Of a stretch of 64,000 bases of DNA, positions 24,880 through 32,532 are shown in pieces. Numbering within the stretch: the stretch's first letter is position 1; each line of letters opens with the position of its first letter. The position numbers were made by a program, and so were the translations under genes. Origin of the DNA: Pseudomonas reactans (GTDB lineage Bacteria; Pseudomonadota; Gammaproteobacteria; Pseudomonadales; Pseudomonadaceae); the NCBI RefSeq assembly GCF_013385825.1, contig NZ_JACAPG010000006.1, forward strand, positions 395,364-459,363, written 5' to 3'. A model generated the notes under the pieces. The model saw nothing but the letters and a program-made list of their open reading frames with translations. It did no database searches and had not been told where the DNA came from.

Positions 24880-26118
24880 ATGTGGCAATTATTGATTTGC
24901 TCAGGTTTTTGTTTGCTGTTCGGTAATTCTGCGATTGCTAAGTATTCTACCCATGATGAGGCGGGGGTCGCAGCCGTGTTTGGTCTCTACGCGGCTTACA
25001 GTAAGGTGGTCGCGGATTGTGGCACACCTATACGTCCAGCATTTTTGTGTTCTGGGTTATTTTTACGTGGCACCGTCTATTCGGACCTTTATAGGTTTTG
25101 GAACCCAGGGCCCGCGTCTAAAGAAGCGTCCGCTTTTTCCTGGTTACGCAAGGATGCAAGTTTTCGTCAATTAGCATCTGATCATCGACATGGCTATGTC
25201 ATTTGGTCAATGTTTTACGCCCCAGACGATGATCTTAAACTTCAAGTACTGTGTGCGTTTCCTATGGATGCGGGCTCCCACAACAGGAGTGATGGAGGTT
25301 GTGGAGATTTTGTCGCGACAGCACAAGTCGAACGAAGTTGTCAGGGAATGGGCATCACCACTGCCAAGGCCTGGCGAGATGATTACATATTGAATGCCAA
25401 ATCACATTATCGGCAGTGTGGTTTTGAATTAAGGCCGGATAGGGAATCGGCAAGTGCTAATGCATTTATGCAGTTTGTGGCATCTCATGCGTTTCCTGAG
25501 GTAGTGAGTGAGCACTTCGCAACCGTCGGCTTGAGTAATAATGAAGTACGCATAGCATCCTGGCCTCAAAGTGATGGCAGCCGCGTACCTATCTGGGTGA
25601 TTTTTTGGATCAGTAAAGATACCGTGACTGGGGCTCCGTCTGAAGTAGGAAAGTCTGAGGCGCAAAAAGATCAGATTGCGTTGTATGAGTACTCAGGAAA
25701 GTATGTTCCGGTGGTCAGAATAACGTTGCCGAGTTCACCGTCTGAAGAAGCAACTTTTTTCTATGCTCCGGAAGATCAGGCGCAATTGGTCAACGTGCAA
25801 TGCCGTCGTTTCATCGACAAAGCGCAGTGGGTAAATCGGTATGATCCCGGTGTGAGGGTTAATCGTTGGACGTTGGAGATTACGCCGACCGATTGCGGAC
25901 GATTGAGTCAAGCCGACCAACTCGATAAATTCTATGCTGAGGTGGTTGCCAAATACGGCAACGATGCGCAGTGGGTCGCGGAATATCAAGGCGGCGTTCG
26001 GCGTCAGTTGGCCTGTGTATTGGCGACCTATCGCACAAAAGACACTTATAACCTTGAGCCTTTCAGGCGTGATGCTTCGCAGGCAGAAGCGGTGGCTGCA
26101 GGATGTAATGTTATTTAG
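24880..26118 (+). CDS. Secreted ten-cysteine protein, halovibrin/DUF2599-like (copy A)
   Basis: 412 residues from the ATG at 24880 (GAAGGGG eight bases upstream). A Sec signal peptide (MWQLLICSGFCLLFGNSAIA) precedes a mature protein with exactly ten cysteines. Motifs shared with the two neighbouring paralogues: P-x-F-x-C-S-G near residue 55, S-W-L-R-K-D, C-x-x-x-G-I-x-T-A, QCGF, a W-x-x-R-Y-D-P-G-x-x-x-x-x-W-x-L-x-I-T-P-T segment, RRQLAC and a GCN C-terminus. From memory, Pseudomonas proteins of this type are labelled halovibrin HvnA/HvnC or DUF2599; halovibrins of Vibrio fischeri are reported as exported NAD-glycohydrolases, but activity here is unknown. Codon use is AT-richer than flanking genes. 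Confidence 0.75.
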   Translation: MWQLLICSGFCLLFGNSAIAKYSTHDEAGVAAVFGLYAAYSKVVADCGTPIRPAFLCSGLFLRGTVYSDLYRFWNPGPASKEASAFSWLRKDASFRQLASDHRHGYVIWSMFYAPDDDLKLQVLCAFPMDAGSHNRSDGGCGDFVATAQVERSCQGMGITTAKAWRDDYILNAKSHYRQCGFELRPDRESASANAFMQFVASHAFPEVVSEHFATVGLSNNEVRIASWPQSDGSRVPIWVIFWISKDTVTGAPSEVGKSEAQKDQIALYEYSGKYVPVVRITLPSSPSEEATFFYAPEDQAQLVNVQCRRFIDKAQWVNRYDPGVRVNRWTLEITPTDCGRLSQADQLDKFYAEVVAKYGNDAQWVAEYQGGVRRQLACVLATYRTKDTYNLEPFRRDASQAEAVAAGCNVI

Positions 26119-26183
26119 TGTATGAGTGCGCGGGAAAACTCAGTCACCGGCGTCTGAAGAGTTGGCAGAGTAAAGAGATCGTT

Positions 26184-26220
26184 TTGCAAGCGGTACTGGG
26201 TTGAACAGTACCGCTTGCAA
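26184..26220. repeat. Perfect 15 bp hairpin between convergent paralogues
   Basis: TTGCAAGCGGTACTG (26184-26198) pairs with CAGTACCGCTTGCAA (26206-26220) across a 7-base loop. It lies between two convergent genes and could end both transcripts, though there is no T tract. Confidence 0.7.
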
Positions 26221-26248
26221 CGGTGGCTAAGTTTGGGTTGTTGAGGGT

Positions 26249-27529
26249 TTAAAAGAGATTACATCCGGCCGCCACGGCGGCTTTCTGGCTGCCATCTGGA
26301 CGGAAGGGTTCCAAGTTCCATACCTCCTGCTGACGGGCCGTTTCCAAGAGACAGGCCAATTGCCTGCGCATGCCACCGCCATCCTTACCTCTCCATTGAA
26401 TATCTTTACCGAATTTGCTGAACAACTCCTGATAGGCCGCGTCGGTTAAATCTTCTTTTATTTTCCTTGCGCAGGGTGTTGGAGTGACTTTCAGTGTCCA
26501 CTCATTTTGTTTCGTGCCGGGGTCGTAGCGTGCCTCCCAAGTGCCAGACTCTATGAAGGCGGCACAACGTTGAGCCAACGCGGTGATGACCTGATCTTCT
26601 GGCTTAAATTCGAAGCGTGCTTTCTCGCCTATCTTTGTTGGCAGGGTGATCGCGATGATTGGAACGATGACTTCTGACCGGGTGGAAATGAAAAAGTCTT
26701 TCTGATTGTATTGCGCATTTTTCAAGCCATCCCTGATGTAAAAGAAAGCTTGTACCGGGTACGTGCTCGGCTTGTCCTCAGGCCAGAGCGCAGTGATCAA
26801 TTCATTATGCTGGTCAAAAAACAACTGGCCGAGAGCGTTCATCGCGAGCATTGCCTGGTAAAACGCTTCGGCGGAAAGATTATTTCTGCTATCGCTGACA
26901 TCAAATGCGCACTGCTTTAGATAGCGGTCCTCGACGGGTTCTACCGGTTGTTTATTCCATACCTCGACCCATTGCTGGGCAGTATGGATGCCCACTAAAT
27001 GGCAAAGGCCGGGCACTTCAGGAAATTTTTGGCTCGAGCCACAGGCCTCTTTACGGTGCCAGCCCCACGCATCCAGTATGTAGGTACATTTGATCTCTGG
27101 ACTGGGTTTACCAGCAGGTTCACTCCAGACGTCATAGATGATAAAGCCATCCGTTCGGCCCCACGCGGCATACTGGAAGTTCACGTCTTGGCGGATGAAA
27201 GAAAAGGACATTCCATTAATTTTTTTGGCGTCCGGGCTGTGATTCCATACTTTGTAAACCTGTTTGGGGTCTACAAGGGTGAACCTGAAAATAATACCGC
27301 TACAGAGGAAGGCGGGCTTGGAGGGGCCGCCACAATCGTGTGGGATAGCCTCGTAGCGCGCCGTTAATGCGGCCGCAGTTTGGTAGCCATCTTCTGTTGA
27401 GCTGATAGGGTCGCCTTTATTCCATTGTGCGTGAGCACTGAAACTGCCAACTAGTAACAATGTAAGCAGCGGTGCTGTGAGTTTAGAATGCTGAGGGGAG
27501 AGGTGGCTGTTTGATTTCGATCTTTTCAT
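26249..27529 (-). CDS. Secreted ten-cysteine protein, halovibrin/DUF2599-like (copy B)
   Basis: 426 residues. The signal peptide is positively charged at the start (MKRSKSNSH) with a hydrophobic core and cleavage after SFSAHA. The mature part again has ten cysteines at matching places (HDC, FLC, IKC, EAC, GLC, KQC, QRC, TPC, LAC, AGC). Conserved pieces are PAFLCSGIIFRFT, FSFIRQDVNF, CHLVGIHTAQQW, AQYNQKDFF, ARYDPG and GGGMRRQLACLLETA. It is inverted relative to its two paralogues and shares the control region 27530-27918 with copy C. The ribosome site is AGAGGC. Probably exported and disulfide-bonded; function unproven. Confidence 0.75.
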   Translation of the reverse strand: MKRSKSNSHLSPQHSKLTAPLLTLLLVGSFSAHAQWNKGDPISSTEDGYQTAAALTARYEAIPHDCGGPSKPAFLCSGIIFRFTLVDPKQVYKVWNHSPDAKKINGMSFSFIRQDVNFQYAAWGRTDGFIIYDVWSEPAGKPSPEIKCTYILDAWGWHRKEACGSSQKFPEVPGLCHLVGIHTAQQWVEVWNKQPVEPVEDRYLKQCAFDVSDSRNNLSAEAFYQAMLAMNALGQLFFDQHNELITALWPEDKPSTYPVQAFFYIRDGLKNAQYNQKDFFISTRSEVIVPIIAITLPTKIGEKARFEFKPEDQVITALAQRCAAFIESGTWEARYDPGTKQNEWTLKVTPTPCARKIKEDLTDAAYQELFSKFGKDIQWRGKDGGGMRRQLACLLETARQQEVWNLEPFRPDGSQKAAVAAGCNLF

Positions 27530-27585
27530 GATGGCGTGCCTCTGGAATGGATGCTGTTAGTCTCCTGGCTGAATGTTGAAAAAGG

Positions 27586-27605
27586 TACTGTTAAAAATAA
27601 CAGTC
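27586..27605 (-). promoter_or_regulatory. LexA (SOS) box upstream of copy B
   Basis: CTGT-TAAAAATA-ACAG (27588-27603) matches the SOS box exactly in both halves with a fully AT spacer, 56 bp from the copy B start. A further lone half site, GGTACTGTTT, lies at 27621-27630. Confidence 0.85.
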
Positions 27606-27816
27606 CCGACCAATGGAGGCGGTACTGTTTGATGCTGTGGCGCGTCGTGATGACCTGATAAGTTTCATAGTGGGCTCGAACGGTGTGTGCCCTCTAGCCT
27701 CGTGCGCGCGATTAATTTATGTGCGGGGAAGTGAAATTGTAAAAGTCACTGGCGTCGGTGGGCGGCAGGTAGTGATGGCTATAATATGGTTTTTTTAATT
27801 TCGAATTGATCTTTGG
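27606..27816. other. Divergent control region between copies B and C
   Basis: The 389 bp between the two divergent genes (27530-27918) holds two LexA boxes near its ends. In the middle I see only a TATAAT-like hexamer at 27780-27785 and a short open frame (27613-27798) without a ribosome site or recognisable product. No further gene is supported. Confidence 0.5.
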
Positions 27817-27836
27817 TACTGTTATTTCTAACAGTA
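27817..27836 (+). promoter_or_regulatory. LexA (SOS) box upstream of copy C
   Basis: TACTGTTATTTCTAACAGTA is a 20 bp SOS box, matching the consensus in all twelve flanking positions (TACTGT and ACAGTA). It lies 82 bp before the copy C start. Confidence 0.9.
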
Positions 27837-27918
27837 GTGACTCGGGTGTTTTTAGGGTTTATTGATGTGTGATTTTTTGTTGTTGCTGCGTCTAATAAGA
27901 TAAGTAGGAGCGTCTGTC

Positions 27919-29130
27919 ATGAGAGTTAGATGGGTGAAAATATTACTTTTTCTGAGTATGGTGTCAGCCGCTATACCTGTGCAGGTAGTACAGGCGGACG
28001 CCGCCGGTGACGCAGTAGGTGGACAAGTTGCGGCGGATTTACGTGCGCGTTACTTAGACACCCGCATGTTTTGCATTCGGCCATCTGCGCCTGGGTTCAC
28101 GTGCAATGGCATTATTTTAAGGGTGACAATACCTTCAACAGCTTTTAAGTTTTGGGCGCCAAGCCCCCCGTCGGTCTCCAACGGAGGGTGGTCTTATTCT
28201 TATTTGCGCAAAGACGTAGAGTTTAAAAGAACCGTACGCCATGAGAATAATGGGAATATTCTCTACCCTCCACTGCTAACACCTCCTGGAAAAACGGTTG
28301 CTAACGTATTGTGCGCTTTTCCTGAGGATGGCGGCACATTCACACGACCGACACAGGAGGGCTGTGGCGCCAGCACTAAAGCAACAGCGGATAGTCGAGT
28401 ATGCCATGAGCAGGGCATATTGACCGCTGAACAATGGATCGCCAAACATAATAAAGACGGTCTTGGCAACCTTGATCAATGTGCCTTCAACGTGCGTGAC
28501 AGCGCTAATGAAAAAGCCACCCAGTCTTTTGAAGCGTTTGTCAAAGCGTCCGGAATGGATAAGGACACGTTTGAACAGCAAAATGAATTTCGTCTTGCAG
28601 TATGGGATCCCAGTAATCCCAAGGCGCTACCTATCAAGGCGTTATTCTATTTGCCGGGTGGCCTGGCAGATGCACAGTACGATCAGACCGACTTTTTGAA
28701 CAGTTCGGGTGACTGTCTGCCTATTATTCAAATGACGCTGCCCCAAACCCCTGTTGAGGACGCTACCTTTGTGTATGTGCCCAGTGATCAGAAGTGTTCG
28801 CCTTCTCCCGTGGCTGAATACATTCAATCCGCTACATGGATTGAACGGTTTGACCCAGGGAGTGGCAAAATTGAGTGGAGTCTGTCTATCACGCCAACCC
28901 AATATGGTAAGGACGCAACGGCGGATAAGACGGACTTCGTTCTAGCCGAGCTACAAAAAAAATACGGTGATGATCCGCGATGGAAAGATAACGATGGGGG
29001 AGGGATGCGGCGGCAATTGGTCTGCCATTATGTCATTGCTCGGAACAAGACTCCCTGGAACCTTGAGCCGCGCCGCAAGGATACGTCTGAGCAAGTGGCA
29101 GAAGCTAACGGTTGCAACTCACCGTTTTGA
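27919..29130 (+). CDS. Secreted ten-cysteine protein, halovibrin/DUF2599-like (copy C)
   Basis: 403 residues with a strong ribosome site (TAGGAGC). The signal peptide runs MRVRWVKILLFLSMVSAAIP with likely cleavage after VVQADA. Ten cysteines remain, but one is shifted: the TPT-x-C position of copies A and B is TPTQY here and an extra cysteine appears in SGDCLP. Otherwise the same blocks occur: PGFTCNGIILRVT, SYLRKDVEF, CHEQGILTAEQW, QCAFNVRDS, AQYDQTDF, ERFDPG and GGGMRRQLVCH. It is the most diverged of the three. Probably exported; no enzymatic residues can be named with confidence. Confidence 0.75.
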   Translation: MRVRWVKILLFLSMVSAAIPVQVVQADAAGDAVGGQVAADLRARYLDTRMFCIRPSAPGFTCNGIILRVTIPSTAFKFWAPSPPSVSNGGWSYSYLRKDVEFKRTVRHENNGNILYPPLLTPPGKTVANVLCAFPEDGGTFTRPTQEGCGASTKATADSRVCHEQGILTAEQWIAKHNKDGLGNLDQCAFNVRDSANEKATQSFEAFVKASGMDKDTFEQQNEFRLAVWDPSNPKALPIKALFYLPGGLADAQYDQTDFLNSSGDCLPIIQMTLPQTPVEDATFVYVPSDQKCSPSPVAEYIQSATWIERFDPGSGKIEWSLSITPTQYGKDATADKTDFVLAELQKKYGDDPRWKDNDGGGMRRQLVCHYVIARNKTPWNLEPRRKDTSEQVAEANGCNSPF

Positions 29131-29150
29131 GGTGACTTCTAGTTCGCAGG

Positions 29151-29175
29151 GAAGGCGTTCTTCAGGACGCCTTTC
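29151..29175. terminator. Terminator hairpin after copy C
   Basis: GAAGGCGT and ACGCCTTTC form a short stem with an 8-base loop, lying 20 bp after the copy C stop and just beyond the end of the convergent glutaredoxin gene. Confidence 0.55.
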
Positions 29176-29181
29176 ACGTCG

Positions 29182-29544
29182 TTAATGGAAGCCTGCATTG
29201 AGCGCGCGTTCAATTTTCTCGGGTGCGTATTCGCGAATCAGCGCGCCGTTCACGTCCACAAACGGTATTCCTCCTCCTCCCAACGCTTCATATGCCTTGC
29301 GCGCCTGGGCATCCTTTTCGATATCGAACGCCTGGTAGGGAATACCTTTCTGGTCCAGGAACCGGCGGATCTGCTTACAGTAACCACACCACTCGGTCGA
29401 GTAGAGCACCACACGCGCTGAAGCACGTACGTGCTCCGGCGCCATTTGTGAGGGGTTGAACACCCGTTCGATCTTGCCCCAGTTCTGGATCACCATCACG
29501 ACCAGCAACACCAGCAGGACTTTTTTAAAGACCCCGCCGAGCAT
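29182..29544 (-). CDS. Membrane-anchored glutaredoxin-like protein
   Basis: 120 residues. The N-terminal hydrophobic stretch VLLVLLVVMVIQNWG (residues 9-23) is an anchor; the rest is a glutaredoxin fold with the dithiol motif C53-G-Y-C56 (STEWCGYCKQIR) and the cis-proline region GGGGIPFVDVNG. It probably reduces or isomerises thiols at the inner membrane; the side faced is not clear. Its ATG overlaps the yejK stop by one base (TGATG), so the two genes are coupled. Confidence 0.82.
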   Translation of the reverse strand: MLGGVFKKVLLVLLVVMVIQNWGKIERVFNPSQMAPEHVRASARVVLYSTEWCGYCKQIRRFLDQKGIPYQAFDIEKDAQARKAYEALGGGGIPFVDVNGALIREYAPEKIERALNAGFH

Positions 29545-30548
29545 CAGTTACGGCGCTTGAGTTGATCAGTCAGTTGGGTCGGCAGGCCCTTGATGATCAA
29601 GGTGCCGGCGGCTTCGTCGTATTCGATCTTGTCGCCCAGCAGGTGCGCTTCAAAGCTGATGGACAAGCCCTCGGCCCGGCCGGTGAAGCGGCGGAACTGG
29701 TTGAGGGTGCGCTTATCCGCCGGGATTTCCGGCGACAGGCCGTAGTCCTTGTTGCGGATATGGTCGTAGAACGCCTTAGGCCGATCTTCATCGATCAACC
29801 CTGACAGTTCTTCCAGGCCCATCGGTTCACCGAGCTTGGCCTGGCTGCTGGCGTAATCCACCAGGGTCTTGGTTTTCTCGCGGGCGGATTCGTCCGGCAG
29901 GTCTTCGCTTTCGACGAAGTCACTGAAGGCCTTGAGCAAGGTGCGGGTCTCACCCGGGCCGTCGACGCCTTCCTGGCAGCCGATGAAGTCGCGAAAGTAC
30001 TCCGAGACCTTCTTGCCGTTCTTGCCCTTGATAAAGGAAATGTACTGCTTGGACTGCTTGTTATTCTGCCACTCGGACACGTTTATACGTGCCGCCAGGT
30101 GCAATTGGCCGAGGTCCAGGTGGCGCGAGGGGGTCACGTCCAGCTCGTCGGTCACCGCCACGCCTTCGCTGTGGTGTAGGAGGGCAATGGCCAGGTAGTC
30201 GGTCATGCCCTGCTGGTAGTGGGCGAACAGTACATGGCCGCCGGTGGAGAGGTTGGACTCCTCCATCAGCTTCTGCAGGTGCTCGACAGCGGTGCGGCTG
30301 AAGGTGGTGAAATCCTGACCACCGTCGAAATATTCCTTCAACCAGCCGCTGAACGGGTGCGCGCCGGACTCGGCATGGAAGAAACCCCAGGCCTTGCCTT
30401 GTTTGGCGTTATAGCTCTCGTTGAGGTCGGCAAGCATGTTCTCGATGGCTGCGGACTCGGCAAGCTCGGAGTCGCGGGCGTGGAGAACTGCAGGTGTGCC
30501 GTCGGGTTTTTTGTCGATCAGGTGGACGATGCAATGACGGATCGGCAT
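29544..30548 (-). CDS. yejK: Nucleoid-associated protein YejK
   Basis: 334 residues from the ATG at 30548; the longer frame to 30602 lacks the family N-terminus [14 protein letters not shown]. YejK (37-kDa nucleoid protein) is a cytoplasmic DNA-associated protein of poorly known role. Family pieces include [34 protein letters not shown], and [13 protein letters not shown] followed by a C-terminal LDKIEYD-like strand. A divergent HU gene fits a nucleoid theme. It is coupled to the downstream glutaredoxin-like gene. Confidence 0.93.
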   Translation of the reverse strand: MPIRHCIVHLIDKKPDGTPAVLHARDSELAESAAIENMLADLNESYNAKQGKAWGFFHAESGAHPFSGWLKEYFDGGQDFTTFSRTAVEHLQKLMEESNLSTGGHVLFAHYQQGMTDYLAIALLHHSEGVAVTDELDVTPSRHLDLGQLHLAARINVSEWQNNKQSKQYISFIKGKNGKKVSEYFRDFIGCQEGVDGPGETRTLLKAFSDFVESEDLPDESAREKTKTLVDYASSQAKLGEPMGLEELSGLIDEDRPKAFYDHIRNKDYGLSPEIPADKRTLNQFRRFTGRAEGLSISFEAHLLGDKIEYDEAAGTLIIKGLPTQLTDQLKRRN

Positions 30549-30944
30549 AGGCTTCTCGGCTGGTTGAGCGGGGAGCGGTGGGCCTCCCCGAAAAGTCGCC
30601 AAGTGTACCGCACCATTGGCCGAGACGGGCTTCGAAGGGTGTTTTGGGCCCCTTCCGACGGGCCATATGCCTTTTTTTCACGGTTTAGAGCGATAAAGCT
30701 GACCAAATGGGTAGGTAGAGGCGGATATTTCCCCGTCTCTGTGCTAGTTTTGCCCCGTCTTACGCCAAGTCTCGGCGATAAGCGTGCATTCAGCATCTGT
30801 CAGGTCGAACCAATCCCCGTTTCAAGCATCTATAACCCCGATCTCCGTGGTTATAGCCGGGGGTGCCAGGCCATGACGGTCGGGCTCGACGGCTGACACT
30901 GCACTCTGCAATCCATATGAATTTGATAGGGAAGGAACACCACA
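30549..30944. promoter_or_regulatory. 396 bp divergent control region of yejK and hupN
   Basis: No gene is supported here. It contains the inverted repeat CTATAACC (30830-30837) and GGTTATAG (30849-30856) about 90 bp before the HU start, and a long stretch that could hold a leader. No consensus promoter stands out. Confidence 0.4.
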
Positions 30945-31226
30945 ATGGCTATTACTAAAGACCAACTGATCGCTGACCTGGCTGAAGCAGTAGACGCACC
31001 GAAAACCACCGTGCGCGCTCTGCTGGACCAACTGAGCCAAGTTGTTGCTGACCAGCTGGAAAACGGCGGCGAAATCACTCTGCCAGGCGTTGGCAAACTG
31101 AAAGTGACCGAGCGTCCTGCCCGTACTGGCCGTAACCCTTCGACTGGCGCTGCCATCGAAATCGCTGCCAAGAAAGTTATCAAGCTGGTTGTGGCCAAAG
31201 GCCTGACCGACGCTGTTAACAAGTAA
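30945..31226 (+). CDS. hupN: HU-family DNA-binding protein
   Basis: 93 residues, complete HU fold: two N-terminal helices (MAITKDQLIADLAEAVDAP), the strand pair ITLPGVGKLKVTERPARTGRNPSTG with the DNA-binding arm, and a C-terminal helix. In P. putida the gene next to yejK and valS is hupN, and this neighbourhood matches, so I use that symbol. It is a small, basic, abundant nucleoid protein. AAGGAA precedes the ATG. A terminator follows directly. Confidence 0.88.
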   Translation: MAITKDQLIADLAEAVDAPKTTVRALLDQLSQVVADQLENGGEITLPGVGKLKVTERPARTGRNPSTGAAIEIAAKKVIKLVVAKGLTDAVNK

Positions 31227-31234
31227 GACGCAGC

Positions 31235-31276
31235 AAAAAAAACCGTGCTCCGGAGCGATCCGGGCACGGTTTTTTG
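31235..31276 (+). terminator. Terminator after hupN
   Basis: ACCGTGCTCCGGA pairs with TCCGGGCACGGT, ending in a run of T; a run of A on the other side makes it usable in both directions. Confidence 0.92.
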
Positions 31277-31281
31277 TTGCC

Positions 31282-31381
31282 TGTAGGAGCGAGCTTGCTC
31301 GCGAGGATCGCCAACGATGACGTGGGTATTCTGAATAAGCGCGGTGTCATTGCGTTTTTCGCGAGCAAGCTCGCTCCTACA
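31282..31381. repeat. REPIN (GCGAGCTTGCTCGC type)
   Basis: A pair of inverted REPs with the CGAGCTTGCTCG core lies between the hupN terminator and rlmF. Confidence 0.9.
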
Positions 31382-31403
31382 GTGAAGCAGGCAGCGTTTA
31401 GAC

Positions 31404-32420
31404 TTAGCGCACCCAGCGCTGGCGCCAGATCTGCTGCTCGTTCTTGGTCTGGAAAGTCCACGCCACAAACCGGCTCTGCTTCTGGCCCTGGGACATTTCC
31501 ACGACTTGGCTCTCCAGCACGCCGGCCTTTTTCAGGGCGGTCTCGATCGCGGGCAAGTTCGACGCTTTTGACACCAGGGTGCTGAACCACAACACCTTGT
31601 GGGCAAAATGCGCGCTCTCGGCAATCAGTTGCGTCACAAAACGCGCTTCACCACCTTCACACCACAACTCGGCCGATTGGCCACCAAAGTTCAGCACCGG
31701 CAACTTGCGCTTTGGGTCCGCCTTGCCGAGGGCGCGCCACTTGCGTTCGCTACCCTTGGTGGCTTCATCCATGGACGCATGGAACGGCGGGTTGCACATG
31801 GTCAGGTCAAAACGCTCGCCCGGCTCCAGCAGGCCCAGCAGGATCTGCTTGGGATTGCTCTGCTGGCGCAGCTGGATGACCTTGCTCAGGTCATTGGACT
31901 GCACGATGGCCTTGGCAGCGGCGACGGCGATAGGGTCGACTTCCGAGCCGAGGAAGTTCCAGCGGTATTCCATGTAGCCAATCAGCGGATAGACGCAGTT
32001 GGCGCCCATGCCGATGTCCAGCACCTTGACGATGGAACCGCGCGGGATCTTGCCGTCGTTGGTGTTGGCCAGCAGGTCGGCCAGGAAGTGTACGTAGTCC
32101 GCACGCCCCGGCACCGGCGGGCACAGGTAGTCGGCCGGAATGTCCCAGTGCTGGATGCCATAGAAGGCTTTCAGCAGCGCTCGGTTGAACACCCGCACCG
32201 CATCCGGGCTGGCAAAGTCGATACTTTCCTTGCCGTACGGGTTGATGATCACGAATTTCGCCAGTTCCGGCGTGGTCTTGATCAGCGCCGGGAAGTCGTA
32301 ACGGCCTGTGTGGCGGTTGCGCGGGTGCAGGGTCGCCTCTTTACGCGGCGCGACGGGCTTGGCCGTGGCGGCGGTTTTAGGCTTCTTGCGTGGAGGCTTG
32401 GGCGTGCTGGGGGCGGTCAT
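31404..32420 (-). CDS. rlmF: 23S rRNA (adenine-1618-N6)-methyltransferase RlmF
   Basis: 338 residues. A basic, lysine-rich N-terminus precedes a Rossmann methyltransferase: SAM motif [16 protein letters not shown] and catalytic NPPF in MCNPPFHAS. The conserved [17 protein letters not shown] opening is typical of RlmF (YbiN), which modifies A1618 of 23S rRNA. It follows valS on the minus strand after a terminator and has its own short promoter region. Confidence 0.93.
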   Translation of the reverse strand: MTAPSTPKPPRKKPKTAATAKPVAPRKEATLHPRNRHTGRYDFPALIKTTPELAKFVIINPYGKESIDFASPDAVRVFNRALLKAFYGIQHWDIPADYLCPPVPGRADYVHFLADLLANTNDGKIPRGSIVKVLDIGMGANCVYPLIGYMEYRWNFLGSEVDPIAVAAAKAIVQSNDLSKVIQLRQQSNPKQILLGLLEPGERFDLTMCNPPFHASMDEATKGSERKWRALGKADPKRKLPVLNFGGQSAELWCEGGEARFVTQLIAESAHFAHKVLWFSTLVSKASNLPAIETALKKAGVLESQVVEMSQGQKQSRFVAWTFQTKNEQQIWRQRWVR

Positions 32421-32488
32421 GTTGATTCTGGTGTTGGCTCAAAGTGGTGGGCATTGTCCCACATTCTCCGGTGACATACGGCAGGCAT

Positions 32489-32517
32489 AAAAAAAGAGAC
32501 CCGAAGGTCTCTTTTTT
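32489..32517. terminator. Terminator between valS and rlmF
   Basis: AAAAAAGAGACC and GGTCTCTTTTTT form a perfect stem with the loop CGAA; a strong rho-independent terminator 16 bp past the valS stop, symmetrical in both directions. Confidence 0.93.
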
Positions 32518-32532
32518 CACACGGTTCACACC

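Noticed and set aside
26184..26220. Hairpin as a fifth LexA box
   Set aside because: Its spacing between CTG and CAG is shorter than the required CTGT-N8-ACAG, so LexA should not bind it.
27613..27798. 61-codon open frame between copies B and C
   Set aside because: No ribosome site or family resemblance, and it lies in the divergent promoter region next to the SOS boxes.
24702..29181. AT-rich island as prophage or transposon
   Set aside because: No integrase, transposase, terminal repeats or tRNA target were found at its edges.
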